Source: Pueribacillus theae (lineage in GTDB: Bacteria > Bacillota > Bacilli > Bacillales > UBA6769). Taken from it: a stretch of DNA of 64,000 bases. Positions 45,451-55,719 of this stretch are shown in pieces. Under the pieces are notes generated by a model. It saw only the letters and a list, made by a program, of their open reading frames with translations. It searched no databases and had not been told where the DNA came from. Where the stretch lies: positions 44,921 to 108,920 of the forward strand of contig NZ_QCZG01000006.1 in assembly GCF_003097615.1 (NCBI RefSeq), written 5' to 3'. Made by a program: the position numbers and the translations under genes. How positions within the stretch are numbered: position 1 is the stretch's first letter; the number at the start of each line of letters is the position of its first letter.

Positions 45451-46464
45451 GTGAACAAAGAAAACATTGTGATGAAGGCGAAAATAGAAATGAAGCATAT
45501 TGTTAACAACTTGAACATGGATACACTTTTAGAGACGACCACAAAATTACAACAGTACCTCTATTTTCTTGAATCCTTGTCAAGGTTAGAATGTCCTGTA
45601 GAAGTTGAAAATGAAGTGGAAGGCGATGAACCGGCTAAGGAAACCATAGATTTAGACAAAGGGTTTCTATTTGAACGAAAGTTAAAGGGCGGGTACATTC
45701 CGGTAATTGATACGTACGTTCCTGAATCAATCGTGCGTAGTTTAAACTTATCCCATGGAGATCTTGTAAAAGCCTCTCCAAAAAGAGGAAGCCATTTTCA
45801 TTTTGAACTTATCAAAAAAGGAAATGAAAAAAATCCGGATCGTGCGGAAATTAAATATGGTATCGTTGAAAAGGATGGGGATTTATGGATTTGCAGCAAG
45901 ACTTTGTCAGGGAAAAACATCCTCATTGATGAATCCCCCTTTGTTATCCATTTAAAGGAGTCAGAAATCCAAGAATTTCATCTACAAGAAGGAGATATTA
46001 TTGATATTGCCTACTCAAAAAAAACACCGACGATCCACAAAATTATTTGGAAACATGAAATTGAGGATGAATCTCCATCAAGGCCTCTTCCTTCAGGAGC
46101 TTATAAAGATAAATCGAAGTTGCAACGGCGTGCGGTGCAACCGCATCCCTCCATTAAAGGAAAAAACATTGCCATTATCGGAAATATTAACCGCTATTCC
46201 GTCTATCGAGATCGATTATCAGCGTTAGGTGCAACAGTCCAAGCGATGGACGGTACAGAAGATGAAAATCGAATCGCAGCAGCTATCCGAAAGGCAGATA
46301 TCGTACTTATTATTATTCCAGCGGTTAGCCATAATGGAAGCACAGTTGCAAAAAAATACTGTAAGCAGTACAATATTCCTTTTTCAACCATTGATTCCAT
46401 AGGAATTAGTTCCGTTGTGGCAGAAGCGATTCGCCAGGCACAAAATAAGAAATCTTTTTTTTGA
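45451..46464 (+). CDS. DUF2325-domain protein
   Basis: 337 residues from a GTG at 45451 (GGAAGGAGG 9 nt upstream). Residues 70-205 are a beta-rich, unassigned middle region (two similar blocks, FERKLKGGYIPVID and WICSKTLSGKN). The last 100 residues form a DUF2325 domain: IAIIGNINRYSVYRDRLSAL, then DIVLIIIPAVSHNGSTVAKK, which is Rossmann-like. Function unknown. It opposes cotX and ends at the same repeat/terminator block. Confidence 0.72.
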   Translation: MNKENIVMKAKIEMKHIVNNLNMDTLLETTTKLQQYLYFLESLSRLECPVEVENEVEGDEPAKETIDLDKGFLFERKLKGGYIPVIDTYVPESIVRSLNLSHGDLVKASPKRGSHFHFELIKKGNEKNPDRAEIKYGIVEKDGDLWICSKTLSGKNILIDESPFVIHLKESEIQEFHLQEGDIIDIAYSKKTPTIHKIIWKHEIEDESPSRPLPSGAYKDKSKLQRRAVQPHPSIKGKNIAIIGNINRYSVYRDRLSALGATVQAMDGTEDENRIAAAIRKADIVLIIIPAVSHNGSTVAKKYCKQYNIPFSTIDSIGISSVVAEAIRQAQNKKSFF

Positions 46465-46474
46465 ACAAATGGAT

Positions 46475-46537
46475 GTCGGAGGTCAGGTGTCAGAGGCCGG
46501 ATTAGTTTAAATTTGCGAAAGAGCAAATTTATACTTT
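46475..46537. repeat. Heptamer-repeat intergenic element, copy A
   Basis: Four tandem 7-mers (GTCGGAG, GTCAGGT, GTCAGAG, GCCGGAT) are followed by the hairpin AAATTTGC-6-GCAAATTT and ATACTTT. Positions 46477-46537 match 54367-54427 in inverted orientation with one mismatch in 61 bases. The element has no ORF. Confidence 0.7.
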
Positions 46538-46547
46538 ATGTGCAAAA

Positions 46548-46583
46548 AAGCTTGTAGAGAAAAATAACGTTCTCTACAAGCTT
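46548..46583 (-). terminator. Terminator of the cotX unit
   Basis: AAGCTTGTAGAGA (46571-46583 minus) pairs with TCTCTACAAGCTT, followed by TTTT on the minus strand. Confidence 0.82.
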
Positions 46584-46633
46584 AGCGCTTGAAAAGTGAT
46601 TTTATGGGCTTTACGGTTTCCGTTAGACTCTAA

Positions 46634-47143
46634 TTAAAGAATGTCTATTGCAATAAGGATAGCCACAAGAACTTGAACAGCAATTTGTGCAGCAACGGCT
46701 ACTTGATTATCTGTTGTTGTTACTCTTACACCACGAGAGTTTTCAATTACTGTTTTTTGTTCGTTGCATTGTTGGATTTTAATAAGCTGAAGCAAATCTT
46801 GTTTAACATCTTCTCTTCTGTCGCCATCCGCAATGGCAATTTCAACAATGACAGCAATGGCTACTTGAATAGCTACCTGGATACCGATAGCCGCTTGGGT
46901 AGAGGTTGTATTCACATCAATGTCACAAGAATCTCTAATGATGATGCTTTCTTCAGAAGATTGGCTCGTTTTGTTCACTTGATCTAAATTTTGTAGTACG
47001 CCATCCTCCATAGGATGCGGGCAGTCGCTTAAAGCGCTCCATTCTCTTCTTGGCCGTTCACATGCCGAACAAGAACAAGATCTAGGGTGATGGCAATCTA
47101 AACGATTGTGATGGTGACGATAATCCGTTTCAAATAAACTCAT
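46634..47143 (-). CDS. cotX: Spore coat/crust protein CotX
   Basis: 169 residues. After a Cys/His-rich N-terminus (HHPRSCSCSACERPRREW) come two repeats of the CotX/CotV beta domain: DIDVNTTSTQAAIGIQVAIQ and RVTTTDNQVAVAAQIAVQVL. The size is close to B. subtilis CotX (172). It is an insoluble protein of the outermost spore crust. It is the third gene of a unit with a Cys-rich protein and a CotW-like protein, preceded by GGAGGAAATG. Confidence 0.9.
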   Translation of the reverse strand: MSLFETDYRHHHNRLDCHHPRSCSCSACERPRREWSALSDCPHPMEDGVLQNLDQVNKTSQSSEESIIIRDSCDIDVNTTSTQAAIGIQVAIQVAIAVIVEIAIADGDRREDVKQDLLQLIKIQQCNEQKTVIENSRGVRVTTTDNQVAVAAQIAVQVLVAILIAIDIL

Positions 47144-47192
47144 TTTAAATCATTTCCTCCTTTAAAATTTTATGATTTAAAAATACTTTTGG

Positions 47193-47498
47193 TCAAAGCA
47201 GCCCTTTCCTTCTGCCCCTTGTGTTCACGGTTTTTTCACTTTTCTTTGGGGTATCTTCTGTAATTACTTTAGGGTTCCTTAATTCCTCAACCTGCTTTTG
47301 TAAATCTCTCACCATTTTTCTTAGTTCTTCTTTCTGTTCTTCATCCAATGGATTAAGTTTTTCTTTTGTTACCCCATGTTTTCGCAAAATCCCTTTAACT
47401 AAAGTGTTTGTCACTGTTTCAGACATTTTATCTGCTTGTGCCACCAGGCTATTATTATCATTTTGGCTTTCAGGTTTATATTCGTTTTTTTCTTCCAT
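47193..47498 (-). CDS. CotW-like spore crust protein
   Basis: 101 residues from ATG 47498 (GGGAGGTGAG upstream); the frame extends to 47567 without a ribosome site. The core LVKGILRKHGVTKEKLNPL, then KEELRKMVRDLQKQVEELR, resembles CotW (helical, KHGVTK phrase). A Lys/Arg-rich tail follows (NTRGRRKGLL). In B. subtilis cotV-cotW-cotX are neighbours, which supports the assignment. An isolated CATACGATA about 35 bp upstream may be an extra late -10. Confidence 0.72.
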   Translation of the reverse strand: MEEKNEYKPESQNDNNSLVAQADKMSETVTNTLVKGILRKHGVTKEKLNPLDEEQKEELRKMVRDLQKQVEELRNPKVITEDTPKKSEKTVNTRGRRKGLL

Positions 47499-47651
47499 TT
47501 TCTCACCTCCCAAGCATATTGTCGTTCTATCGTATGCAGAATGGAGCTCAGAAGATAGATATACCAACCTATTTGTTTGTTAAATAGGCTTCTAACGCGA
47601 CCTTTTGGCATACTGAAAAGCCTACCCAATAAAAATGGATAGGCTCTGCAT

Positions 47652-47939
47652 TTAATCAAAAAAGCTATTTTGATACCCTCGGCATACCGAACCATTATGA
47701 CATCTATGACATGGTACAGGTGCGGTACACTTTGAATGTTTTTTGCAATTATAGCATTTTGTACATCTTTCACATTTAGGACATTTTGTACAAACAGGAC
47801 ATCTAGGGCATCTAGAGCACTTAGGGCACTTAGAGCATTTAGAGCATTTGTGGCACTTATGGCAACTTTGGCGGCTTTGGTATTCTGAACAGAGCGGATA
47901 ACGTTCCCTGCAATTGCAAGAATGACAGTTAAAACTCAT
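47652..47939 (-). CDS. Cys-repeat (CxxC) protein, putative spore crust component
   Basis: 95 residues with about 30 Cys. Residues 26-70 are a regular three-residue repeat, mostly K-C-x with x = H, S, P, R or E (for example KCPKCSRCPRCPVCTKCPK). His and Cys continue to the C-terminus (CHRCHNGSVCRGYQNSFFD). There is no signal peptide. Either dense disulphide cross-linking or metal binding (Zn, Cu) fits this composition. The first gene of the unit with the CotW-like gene and cotX, behind a perfect sigma-K-type promoter. No known family is recognised. Confidence 0.7.
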   Translation of the reverse strand: MSFNCHSCNCRERYPLCSEYQSRQSCHKCHKCSKCSKCPKCSRCPRCPVCTKCPKCERCTKCYNCKKHSKCTAPVPCHRCHNGSVCRGYQNSFFD

Positions 47940-47976
47940 GGAAACACCGCTTCCTTTCGTATTTTTTGACTTTTAA

Positions 47977-48005
47977 TACTTTATGTAAACGAAAGGAAGG
48001 TTGTA
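47977..48005 (-). promoter_or_regulatory. Sigma-K-like promoter of the Cys-repeat/cotW-like/cotX unit
   Basis: On the minus strand TACA (48002-48005), 16 bp, CATAAAGTA (47977-47985), a full match to the -10 pattern CATAnnnTA with AC at -35. The start codon at 47939 lies 37 bp downstream. Confidence 0.62.
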
Positions 48006-48063
48006 TAAGCGATAGCCAGCAAATATCAAAATTGGTTTGTTTCCTATTTTTTAATGCAGCAAA

Positions 48064-48094
48064 AAAACTGTTGACTATAAAAATCAACAGTTTT
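48064..48094 (-). terminator. Terminator of the arginine operon
   Basis: AAAACTGTTGA/TCAACAGTTTT stem, 9-nt loop, followed by TTT on the minus strand, 15 bp after the argF stop. Confidence 0.82.
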
Positions 48095-48109
48095 CTGTAA
48101 ATTTTCTAT

Positions 48110-49069
48110 TTACATAAGTGATGCGAGAATTGCTTTTTGGGCATGGAGCCTATTTTCCGCTTCGTCGAAGACAACGGAATTTGGTCCATCGATAATTCCG
48201 GCTGTTACTTCTTCCCCACGGTGCGCGGGGAGGCAGTGGAAGAAAAGATAGTCGTCTTTTGCATGTTTTACAAGTTCTTCATTCACTTGAAATTTAGCAA
48301 AAGCTTTCAGCCGATCTTGCATTTCATCTTCCCATCCCATACTCGTCCAAACATCTGTGTAAATGATGTCTGCATTTTCCACTGCTAACACAGGCTCATA
48401 TACTTGCTTGATTACCGCTCCGGTATCCTTAGCCCTCTCCTGTGCCTTTTGTAAAATGTCCGCTTTTACTTCATAGTTTTCAGGAACGGCTACAGTGCAG
48501 TCTATTCCCATAATGGCACATCCAATTAAAAGTGAATGAGCCATATTGTTGCCGTCTCCAATATATGCGAGCTTCTTGCCTTCAAAGCTGCCTTTTTTCT
48601 CATAAATGGTTACGAGATCCGCCAATACTTGGCATGGGTGATAGTCATCCGTTAACCCGTTAATAATTGGAACCGAAGCATTGTCTGCAAGCTCTTGAAC
48701 GATGTGATGCCCAAACGTACGGATCATGATGCCATCAACATATCTTGATAACACTTTTGCCGTATCGGAAATCGTTTCTCCTCTGCCCATTTGCAAATCA
48801 TTTTTGCTAAGAAACATGGCATGGCCGCCGAGCTGGAACATCCCAGATTCGAAAGATACTCGTGTCCTCGTCGAAGATTTTTCAAAAATCATAGCCAGTG
48901 TTTTTCCTTCCAGCAGCTTGTGAGGGATTCCTCGTTTTTGCTTTTCTTTTAACTCGATTGCCAGTTCAATGAAGTACATTAATTCTTCTTTTGAAAAATC
49001 GGCAAGTGTAAGAAAATCTTTTCCTTTTAGCGTTATTTTCAAATCTTTATTTACAACTGAATTCGTCAT
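48110..49069 (-). CDS. argF: Ornithine carbamoyltransferase
   Basis: 319 residues from the ATG at 49069, which overlaps the carB stop as ATGA; an in-frame extension to 49102 lies inside carB. The carbamoyl phosphate motif [10 protein letters not shown] and the ornithine/catalytic motif HCLPAHRG are intact, as is DVWTSMGWE. It makes citrulline from ornithine and carbamoyl phosphate. Last gene of the operon, translationally coupled to carB. Confidence 0.97.
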   Translation of the reverse strand: MTNSVVNKDLKITLKGKDFLTLADFSKEELMYFIELAIELKEKQKRGIPHKLLEGKTLAMIFEKSSTRTRVSFESGMFQLGGHAMFLSKNDLQMGRGETISDTAKVLSRYVDGIMIRTFGHHIVQELADNASVPIINGLTDDYHPCQVLADLVTIYEKKGSFEGKKLAYIGDGNNMAHSLLIGCAIMGIDCTVAVPENYEVKADILQKAQERAKDTGAVIKQVYEPVLAVENADIIYTDVWTSMGWEDEMQDRLKAFAKFQVNEELVKHAKDDYLFFHCLPAHRGEEVTAGIIDGPNSVVFDEAENRLHAQKAILASLM

Positions 49070-52000
49070 ACAACCACTTCCTTCTGAACCGTTTTCTTCC
49101 ATTGTTGGATCGCATGTACTTGTTGTTTATCTTGTGCCATCATAGCAAAAACATGAGCGGTTTCCACCGTGGACATGACGAATAGGCCATACTGTAACGC
49201 GAGTTCTCGTTTTTGGCTATCTGAAGAGCTGCTGATCATCGCAAATGGTTTATCCGTTTTTAACCATTCTATAAATGTGCCTTTGTCAAATTCTGTTTCT
49301 GTTCTTACTTTCAATCCGAGTGGTTCCAATTGCGATTGGAAAAATTCCAAATTCGGAAAATCGCCTTCAATATAGATTTCTTTTTCACCTTCGGAAAAAG
49401 AAGATGATAACGATTCGTTCCATAAGAACGCTTTTCGATACCCATCTTCAAGCGTTTTGGAAATTGCAATGAGTTCGCCAGTTGATTTCATTTCAGGCAC
49501 CAATTTTGGGTCAACGCCCGGAAGCTTCATCGTTGAAAAGACGGGAGCTTTTATCGTATAAAAATCGTTTTCAGGCAAAAGGCCGAGCGTAGAAGACAAC
49601 TCACCCAAAGATTTTCCGATTAATACTTGAGCCGCAAGCTCAATCATATTAACGCCTGTCACTTTGCTAATGATTGGCACTGTACGTGAAGCTCTTGGGT
49701 TCACTTCGAGGACATACAGCGTTTCATCGTGTATGACAAATTGGATATTAAAAACACCTTTAAAATCAATCCCTTTTGCTATACGTTCAGCGTATTTTGC
49801 AATCTGTTGTTTCATAGTTGCCGACAAAGAAACCGGAGGTGTAACAGCCATGCTATCGCCGGAATGAACGCCAGCCTTCTCGATATGTTCAAAGATTGCA
49901 GGAATGATTACATTCTTGCCATCTGTTACGACATCAACCTCAACTTCTTTCCCAGGATAATAGGCATCAATTAAAATGGGAAAAAGGTATGATTCCTCAA
50001 AATTATCGCTATACGCTTCAAGCTCATCTTCAGACGTAAGAACGAGCATGCCTTTCCCGCCAATCACATAGGATGGACGAAGCAAAACCGGATAGCCAAT
50101 TTCTTTCGCCTTCTCTATCAATTCCACCTTATTCACAGCTGTTAAACCAGGGATATGTGGAAGATTCAATGTCTGCATGAATTGATAAAAGCGATCACGG
50201 TCTTCTAATTTATCAATCACATCCAAAGTAGAACCTAATAAAGTAACTCCAGCTTCTTCTAACCCTTTTACAAGTGAAATCGCTGTTTGGCCCCCGAACT
50301 GGACGATGACTCCGTCGATGTTTTCAAACTCAATTACATTGAGGACATCTTCGACTGACAATGGTTCAAAATAGAGGCGATCAGCAATTTCATAATCAGT
50401 ACTTACTGTTTCAGGGTTATTATTAATTAATATTGTTTCATAGCCGCATTTTTGAAGGGCGAGTACGCCATGAACTGAACAGTAATCGAATTCAATCCCT
50501 TGCCCAATTCGGATCGGGCCTGAGCCGATAATGAGAACCTTTTTTCGATCATCCGTTGCTAAATCATGCGTGCTGTTCCAAGTTGAATAATAATAGGCTC
50601 GTTTTGATTGCTCGCTTGGACATGTGTCAATCATTTTATATACCGGTGTAATGCCGAGGTGTTTTCTTTTTTCCCTTACTGCAAGAGGTGGAATGCCCCA
50701 AATTTTTCCAAGCCATTCATCGGAAAATCCGTTTTCCTTAAAGTTTGCCAATTCGTCCTTCGTTACATTTTCAAAATTTGTTTTTCTTGCCAGTTGCTCA
50801 AGGCTTACTAAATTTTGCATGCTTTCTAAAAAGAACGTAGTGATCTTCGTTTGTTCATGGAGTGAATGAACGGATTCGCCACGTCTTAAAAGTTCAAAAA
50901 GAGCAAAGAAGCGGCGGTCATCTGAAGCCTTCACAAGTTCCCATAGCTTTTCTGTAGTAAAAGATTTCAGTTCGATAAGCGACAAGCCGTCGGAATCGAC
51001 TTCTAAGGAGCGGACAGCTTTTTGTAACGCACTTTCCAAATTACGCTCAATCGCCATCACTTCACCTGTCGCCTTCATTTGTGTACCTAGTTTGCGATCG
51101 GCATTTGTAAATTTATCGAATGGCCACCGTGGAATTTTTACGACGGTATAGTCAAGCTCTGGCTCAACGTGTGCGTATGTACCCAATTCATGCAAGTGAT
51201 AACCGAGGCTTACCTTTGCTGCGACACGTGCGATTGGGTAACCGGTCGCTTTCGATGCTAATGCACTGGAGCGGCTTACCCGCGGGTTTACTTCGATAAC
51301 GAAATAGTGTTTACCGGACGGGTGGAGAGCAAACTGGACATTACATCCGCCTACAATGCCGAGAGAACGGACAATCTTAATGGCTGCTGAACGAAGCATC
51401 GAACTGTCTTCATCGGATAATGTCTGGGATGGGGCGACAACGAGCGAATCTCCCGTATGGATGCCAACCGGGTCAATATTCTCCATGTCACAGACGGCAA
51501 TGCATGTGTCGTTTGCATCACGTACGACTTCATATTCAATTTCTTTAAAACCCGCAATACTTTTTTCAATTAAGCATTGATGAATGGGACTTGCTTTTAA
51601 GCCGCGTTTTACATACGTTTCGAGCTCTTCCTTACACTCCGCAATTCCGCCGCCTGAACCGCCAAGCGTATAAGCCGGCCTTACAATAATTGGATAGCCT
51701 ACTTTTTCAGCAAATTGGAAAGCTTCTACTAGACTCGTAACAATTTCACTTTCTGGGACCGGTTCGAGAAGTTTATGCATTAATGCTCTGAATTCTTCAC
51801 GATCCTCTCCTTTTATAATTGAATCAATTTGCGTTCCTAATACTGTGACATTGTATTTTTGCAATATGCCTTTACGATGCAGCTCAAGTGCAAGATTAAG
51901 TCCTGTTTGCCCTCCTACTGTGTGGAGCAAACCATCGGGCTTTTCTTTTTTGATAATCGCTTCGACACATTCAACGGTCAATGGTTCAAAGTACACCGTA

Positions 52001-52185
52001 TCGGCAAAATCTTCATCTGTCATAATGGTTGCAGGATTGTTGTTGATCAAAACGACTTCACAGCCTTCCTCTTTCAAAGCGAGGCAGGCTTGTGTACCTG
52101 CATAGTCAAATTCAGCGGCTTGCCCAATGATAATTGGACCCGAACCGATTACTAAAACTTTTTTTATCTCTTTCTTTCTAGGCAT
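49066..52185 (-). CDS. carB: Carbamoyl-phosphate synthase large chain, arginine-type
   Basis: About 1039 residues, close to the B. subtilis arginine-specific CarB (1030) and shorter than pyrimidine-type PyrAB (1071). Two ATP-grasp halves are visible ([24 protein letters not shown]). [13 protein letters not shown] opens the first half and [12 protein letters not shown] the second. The C-terminal MGS-type domain is short and ends in a Lys-rich helix. The ATG at 52185 aligns with homologue starts (MPRKK); a TTG at 52203 is an alternative. It needs a glutaminase small chain for ammonia, but no carA is present in the operon. Confidence 0.95.
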   Translation of the reverse strand: MPRKKEIKKVLVIGSGPIIIGQAAEFDYAGTQACLALKEEGCEVVLINNNPATIMTDEDFADTVYFEPLTVECVEAIIKKEKPDGLLHTVGGQTGLNLALELHRKGILQKYNVTVLGTQIDSIIKGEDREEFRALMHKLLEPVPESEIVTSLVEAFQFAEKVGYPIIVRPAYTLGGSGGGIAECKEELETYVKRGLKASPIHQCLIEKSIAGFKEIEYEVVRDANDTCIAVCDMENIDPVGIHTGDSLVVAPSQTLSDEDSSMLRSAAIKIVRSLGIVGGCNVQFALHPSGKHYFVIEVNPRVSRSSALASKATGYPIARVAAKVSLGYHLHELGTYAHVEPELDYTVVKIPRWPFDKFTNADRKLGTQMKATGEVMAIERNLESALQKAVRSLEVDSDGLSLIELKSFTTEKLWELVKASDDRRFFALFELLRRGESVHSLHEQTKITTFFLESMQNLVSLEQLARKTNFENVTKDELANFKENGFSDEWLGKIWGIPPLAVREKRKHLGITPVYKMIDTCPSEQSKRAYYYSTWNSTHDLATDDRKKVLIIGSGPIRIGQGIEFDYCSVHGVLALQKCGYETILINNNPETVSTDYEIADRLYFEPLSVEDVLNVIEFENIDGVIVQFGGQTAISLVKGLEEAGVTLLGSTLDVIDKLEDRDRFYQFMQTLNLPHIPGLTAVNKVELIEKAKEIGYPVLLRPSYVIGGKGMLVLTSEDELEAYSDNFEESYLFPILIDAYYPGKEVEVDVVTDGKNVIIPAIFEHIEKAGVHSGDSMAVTPPVSLSATMKQQIAKYAERIAKGIDFKGVFNIQFVIHDETLYVLEVNPRASRTVPIISKVTGVNMIELAAQVLIGKSLGELSSTLGLLPENDFYTIKAPVFSTMKLPGVDPKLVPEMKSTGELIAISKTLEDGYRKAFLWNESLSSSFSEGEKEIYIEGDFPNLEFFQSQLEPLGLKVRTETEFDKGTFIEWLKTDKPFAMISSSSDSQKRELALQYGLFVMSTVETAHVFAMMAQDKQQVHAIQQWKKTVQKEVVV

Positions 52186-52272
52186 CCTATTTTTCCACTC
52201 CAATCTATAAATAGTGGTTTTATCACGGGGCTACCGTCTAGTCAGTTCGATAGACTTTTGCCTAAATTTACT

Positions 52273-53418
52273 TTATTTAAAATCTGCAAGCACTTCTTGT
52301 ATGAGATTAACTGCTTTGTCAATTTCACTTTTTGTTACTGTTAAAGGCGGAAGCAAACGAATGACATGAGGGCCTGCATTTAAGACGAGCAAGCCTTTTT
52401 GAATGAGAAGGGGAATCATTGGGGAAACGTCGCCTTTGCATACGATACCAATCATAAGCCCTTTGCCTCTTATCTTCTCTACAAATGGCAGTTTGCTAAT
52501 TTTCTCTTCCAATTGTTTAAATAGATATTCGCCCTTTTGTTCAACTTCCGACAAGAATTCATTTTTAAATACAATATTTAATACTGCTTTTGCTGCAGCC
52601 ATTGCAACTGGATTGCCGCCAAACGTAGAACCGTGGCTGCCCGGTCCAAACGCTTCAGCAAACTCTTTCTTCGCAATCATTGCTCCTACAGGAAGGCCGC
52701 TGCCCAATCCCTTTGCAGCTGTAATAATATCCGGATTAATCCCGTAATGCTGGTGGGCAAATGCCTTTCCAGTTCGGCCGATGCCTGTTTGGATTTCATC
52801 CACAATAAGAAGAATATTTTTTTCGTTGCATATTTTTTTAAGTTCATTTACGAAGGTTGCATCTGCGGGGATGATGCCTCCTTCCCCTTGAACCATTTCA
52901 AGCATAACGGCTCCAGTTTGATCATCGATTGCGTGTTTAACTGCTTCAATATCATTAAAAGGTACATATTCGAACGTCTCCAGCATCGGGCCGAATCCTA
53001 TTTGGATTTTCTCTTGTCCTGTTGCTGACATCGTCGCAAATGTCCGCCCATGGAATGATTGGCGAAATGTGATAATTTTTGTTTTTCCTGTCACTTTGCG
53101 TGCCAGCTTAATGGCAGCTTCGTTTGCTTCTGCCCCGCTATTGCAAAAAAAGACATAGTCTCCCGAACAGTTGTCTACAAGCAATTGAGCGACGTCCTCT
53201 TGTATCGGAATATGATAGAGATTCGATACATGCCAGTATTTTTGGAGTTGCTCCTCAATCGCTTCCTGTACCTTTGGGTGCCTGTGCCCAAGACTGCAAA
53301 CCCCTATGCCCGATCCAAAATCAAGATATGTTTTTCCGTTTACGTCTTCTACCATCGTTCCGGAGGCTTGTGACACTGAGAGTTCAAAACGCTTATACGT
53401 TGGAAATACTGCTGTCAT
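52273..53418 (-). CDS. argD: Acetylornithine aminotransferase
   Basis: 381 residues, class III aminotransferase. PLP-binding Lys in [16 protein letters not shown], with [11 protein letters not shown] and the N-terminal [17 protein letters not shown]. It makes N-acetylornithine from N-acetylglutamate semialdehyde and Glu. The start overlaps the argB stop by ATGA. The next gene, carB, begins after about 88 bp, where carA stands in B. subtilis. Confidence 0.97.
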   Translation of the reverse strand: MTAVFPTYKRFELSVSQASGTMVEDVNGKTYLDFGSGIGVCSLGHRHPKVQEAIEEQLQKYWHVSNLYHIPIQEDVAQLLVDNCSGDYVFFCNSGAEANEAAIKLARKVTGKTKIITFRQSFHGRTFATMSATGQEKIQIGFGPMLETFEYVPFNDIEAVKHAIDDQTGAVMLEMVQGEGGIIPADATFVNELKKICNEKNILLIVDEIQTGIGRTGKAFAHQHYGINPDIITAAKGLGSGLPVGAMIAKKEFAEAFGPGSHGSTFGGNPVAMAAAKAVLNIVFKNEFLSEVEQKGEYLFKQLEEKISKLPFVEKIRGKGLMIGIVCKGDVSPMIPLLIQKGLLVLNAGPHVIRLLPPLTVTKSEIDKAVNLIQEVLADFK

Positions 53419-54197
53419 TGTACAACCTCCACTGACTTCTTAATCACTGTTCCGACTAATTTCGCATCAGGCGTAATCTCTGAATGCTTTCCGTCTACAA
53501 TCATAGCCTCTTGCAAATCCTCACTTAAACTTTCAATCGCAGCCTGAACTTTTGGCAGCATGCCACCGTAAATCGTTCCAGTGGAAATTAATTTTGTAAT
53601 CTCCTGTTCCGTTACCGATTCGATCAATTTATTTTTTTTCATAATGCCGGGAACGTCTGTTACAAAAATCAGTTGTTTTGCTGACATGGCCTTAGCAATT
53701 GCTCCTGCCGCTGTATCCGCATTAATGTTGTAACGGGTGGTGTTATCTACACCAATTGCAATGGGCGCAATCACTGGAACAATGCCATTTTCAAGCAGCT
53801 GTGTTAAAAATTCAGCATTCACATCTGTAATTTCTCCGACATAGCCATACTGTTCAAAATCTTTAGGCTTTGCGGTTAAAAGCTGATAATCAGAGCCAGA
53901 AAGCCCAACTGACTGAATGCCTGCTTCATTAAGTTTCCGTATTAGCGCATTATTCACCGTCCCTGTAAGCACCATTTCAACAACGTCCATTACCGGCTCA
54001 GTCGTTTTGCGAAGACCATTCACAAATTCTGATTCGATTTGAAGTTTTCCAAGCATTTGTTTAATTGCCGGTCCGCCACCGTGAACGATGATCGGTTTTA
54101 ACCCGGATTGCTTTAATGAACGAATGTTGGCAAAAAATTGATCTGACAATTCGTCAATTGTACTGCCCCCGCATTTCAGTACGATAATGTCACTCAC
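53415..54197 (-). CDS. argB: Acetylglutamate kinase
   Basis: 260 residues from the GTG at 54197, preceded by TGGAGG at ideal spacing; an in-frame ATG at 54212 is part of that ribosome site and is rejected. The amino-acid kinase signatures [39 protein letters not shown] and VTDVPGIM are intact. It phosphorylates N-acetylglutamate. Separated from argJ by a 268-bp gap that holds a repeat element. Confidence 0.96.
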   Translation of the reverse strand: MSDIIVLKCGGSTIDELSDQFFANIRSLKQSGLKPIIVHGGGPAIKQMLGKLQIESEFVNGLRKTTEPVMDVVEMVLTGTVNNALIRKLNEAGIQSVGLSGSDYQLLTAKPKDFEQYGYVGEITDVNAEFLTQLLENGIVPVIAPIAIGVDNTTRYNINADTAAGAIAKAMSAKQLIFVTDVPGIMKKNKLIESVTEQEITKLISTGTIYGGMLPKVQAAIESLSEDLQEAMIVDGKHSEITPDAKLVGTVIKKSVEVVQ

Positions 54198-54324
54198 CGT
54201 AAAAACCTCCATATAAGAAAGAACTAATAGATTAATAGAAAATACTGATTCAAAAAGGAGATTCTCCTCCATTGTGAATAGATAAGCGTATAAAATTTAA
54301 TCAAATCTAACCTCTCGCTTCTAA

Positions 54325-54456
54325 TTTTCAGAAAGAACACATTAGCGTTTTTTCTGAAAAGATAAGAAAGTATAAATTTGCTCTTTCGCAAATTTAAACT
54401 AATCCGGCCTCTGACACCTGAACTCCGAACAAGGACGCGTCAGCGTCTTTGTTCAA
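54325..54456. repeat. Heptamer-repeat element, copy B, inside the arginine operon
   Basis: Three parts can be read: a TTTTCAGAAA/TTTCTGAAAA stem (54325-54334/54351-54360), the 61-bp heptamer block (54367-54427) inverted relative to 46477-46537 with one mismatch, and a GC-rich hairpin AACAAgGACGC/GCGTCtTTGTT (54428-54456). It fills the argJ-argB gap. It may act as a partial terminator or mRNA-processing site. Confidence 0.65.
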
Positions 54457-54465
54457 TCACACATG

Positions 54466-55692
54466 CTATGAGCGATAGCTTGCATTAATTCTCACGTAAT
54501 CATACGTTAAATCACAGCCCCAGGCTTTCCCTGAACCATTGCCAACGTTTAAGTCAATTGAAATTTTTATCGTTTCATTTTTCAAATATTCTGTTGCTTC
54601 TTCTTCGGAATAAGAAAGCGGTTGGCTGTCTTTTAACAACTGGATATGCCCGATTGAAGTGTCGATTGTCTCTGCATCAACGACTGCTCCGCTATACCCG
54701 ATGGCAGCGATAATCCGGCCCCAGTTTGCATCTGCGCCATACACGGCTGTTTTCACAAGTGATGAACCAACAACCGTCTTCGCCACTTTTACAGCTTGGC
54801 TGTCGTCATAAGCGCCATTTACTTCGACTTCAATTAACTTAGTTGCGCCTTCGCCGTCACGCGCAATCATTTTCGCAAGATCTTCGCATGTTTGTTTCAG
54901 CAACTCAACGAATACATCCCATTCTTCATGTTCAGGTGTTAACGCTTCATTCGCTGCTTTCCCACTGGACATGACGAGTACCATATCATTCGTAGATGTA
55001 TCCCCGTCGATTGTAATGCAATTAAACGTTTTGTCTGTCACTTCCTTAAGTGCAACTTGAAGCATATCAGGTTCAATTGCTGCGTCTGTCGTAATAAATG
55101 CAAGCATCGTTGCCATGTTTGGTTCGATCATGCCTGAACCTTTGGCTGAACCGGCCATTGTCACTGTTTTTCCGTTAATCGTTGTCTGGTAGCATGTTGA
55201 TTTTATGACAAGATCAGTCGTAAGAATTGATTCGTTAAATTGATTCGCGCTTTTTTCAGTTGCTTCGGGATTTAATTTTTTTATCCCAGGAATAATTTTT
55301 TCCATTGGCATATCCAGGCCGATAATACCCGTGGACGCAACAGCAACATAATGCTCAGGAAGGGAAAATTGCTCAGCAGTTGCTCTTCTCATCAAATAGG
55401 CGTCGTTCTCACCCTGTTTGCCTGTACAGGCATTCGCATTTCCACTATTGACGATAACCGCTTGAATTTTGCCCTCCTCTGCAATGCTTTCTTTCGTTAC
55501 TTTCAAAGGAGCAGCCTGAATAACATTTAATGTATAAACCGCTGCGGCGCTTGCAGGCGATTCACAATAAATAACGCCTAAATCATTTCGTTTTCTTTTG
55601 ACCCCTGTATGAATCCCTGCCGCTTTAAAACCGGCCGGTGTTACAATGGTCCCTTTTTCTATCTTCGTAATTTCTTTATGAATCGTTAGCAC
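54466..55692 (-). CDS. argJ: Glutamate N-acetyltransferase/ornithine acetyltransferase
   Basis: 408 residues from a GTG start (AAGGGAG upstream). The self-cleavage site, MATMLAF (Thr nucleophile) after KGSGMIEPN, is intact, so the enzyme should mature into alpha and beta chains. The oxyanion region GTGIIG-like STGIIG is present. It transfers acetyl from acetylornithine to glutamate, recycling acetyl groups. Whether it also uses acetyl-CoA cannot be seen. The gene lies 27 bp after argC. Confidence 0.96.
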   Translation of the reverse strand: MLTIHKEITKIEKGTIVTPAGFKAAGIHTGVKRKRNDLGVIYCESPASAAAVYTLNVIQAAPLKVTKESIAEEGKIQAVIVNSGNANACTGKQGENDAYLMRRATAEQFSLPEHYVAVASTGIIGLDMPMEKIIPGIKKLNPEATEKSANQFNESILTTDLVIKSTCYQTTINGKTVTMAGSAKGSGMIEPNMATMLAFITTDAAIEPDMLQVALKEVTDKTFNCITIDGDTSTNDMVLVMSSGKAANEALTPEHEEWDVFVELLKQTCEDLAKMIARDGEGATKLIEVEVNGAYDDSQAVKVAKTVVGSSLVKTAVYGADANWGRIIAAIGYSGAVVDAETIDTSIGHIQLLKDSQPLSYSEEEATEYLKNETIKISIDLNVGNGSGKAWGCDLTYDYVRINASYRS

Positions 55693-55719
55693 TATAAATT
55701 CTCCCTTCGGATCGATTAA

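Noticed and set aside
47652..47939. CRISPR-like periodicity in the Cys-repeat gene
   Set aside because: The period is 9 bp (three codons) with no spacers; it reflects the K-C-x protein repeat.
52186..52272. Possible carA remnant between argD and carB
   Set aside because: Only about 90 bp with no frame resembling a glutamine amidotransferase; too short to be a decayed gene.
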